Source of the DNA: Pseudomonadota bacterium
GTDB taxonomy: Bacteria; Pseudomonadota; Alphaproteobacteria; Rhizobiales; Hyphomicrobiaceae
DNA length: 21,557 nt
NCBI GenBank assembly: GCA_023428365.1
Contig: JAEYYQ010000331.1
Span: forward strand, 1 to 21,557
Reading direction: 5' to 3'
In this document: piece by piece, positions 21,512 through 21,557 of the stretch
Position numbering within the stretch: the first letter of the stretch is position 1
Layout of the letters: each line of letters begins with the position of its first letter
The notes under the pieces: generated by a model
What the model was told of the DNA's origin: nothing
Database searches by the model: none
Seen by the model: the letters and a program-made list of their open reading frames with translations, nothing else
Position numbers and translations under genes: made by a program

Positions 21512-21557
21512 CATCCACTCCAAACACAAACCAGAGCCGCAGACATCATCGAGATCT

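Noticed and set aside
1..21557. CRISPR arrays, tRNA genes, intact insertion sequences
   Set aside because: No regularly spaced repeats, no cloverleaf-like sequence and no transposase motif were found by eye.

Overview
The window looks like a chromosomal segment of an alphaproteobacterium of the order Hyphomicrobiales, most likely a Bradyrhizobium/Nitrobacteraceae relative. This rests on codon use, moderately high GC, the gene families present and the promoter type; no marker gene here fixes the genus. No rRNA, tRNA, CRISPR array or intact transposase was seen.

The unifying theme is the general stress response. Ten sites match GGAAC-N17/18-GTT exactly, the promoter form used by EcfG (RpoE2/SigT-type) sigma factors. 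They lie about 30 to 210 nt upstream of start codons, or at the head of a repeated element. A few one-mismatch sites occur as well. The controlled genes are typical stress-regulon material: an SDR plus zinc alcohol dehydrogenase pair, a manganese catalase, a DUF2171 protein, a membrane-protein operon, two 24-residue membrane peptides, a PRC-barrel protein (possibly by read-through) and two hybrid histidine kinases.

Layout. 1-632: partial PfpI/DJ-1 gene and a small hydrophilic protein, both minus strand. 664-748: divergent EcfG promoters. 786-2756: SDR and alcohol dehydrogenase operon. 3025-3951: Mn catalase. 4068-5173: DUF421 membrane protein and isochorismatase-type hydrolase, minus strand, with a 4-bp overlap. 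5174-5688: a gene-poor stretch with copy 1 of a promoter-plus-hairpin repeat. 5689-8542: a small protein and a large epimerase/SPW/VKOR-like fusion. 8573-9403: the tail of an SRAP (YedK) gene running in frame into a GIY-YIG nuclease with a Myb-like C-terminus. 9775-11001: FAD oxidoreductase. 11071-11386: EcfG promoter, frameshifted DUF2171 gene and terminator. 11701-12631: operon of a 24-residue peptide and a four-helix membrane protein. 12840-14752: a small RHH-like gene, then decayed NHEJ genes (Ku tail, LigD ligase domain) with copy 2 of the repeat between them. 14893-20353: two convergent hybrid histidine kinases. 20547-21511: PRC-barrel protein, second 24-residue peptide and a DUF3309 protein.

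The most novel element is the repeat at 5472-5582 (minus) and 13667-13777 (plus). Each copy has an exact EcfG promoter, then a conserved leader, then a 44-45 nt block differing only by one inserted base. That block folds into a GAAA-tetraloop hairpin. It could be an EcfG-driven small RNA family or a mobile promoter cassette. This is an inference from two copies and needs a genome-wide search.
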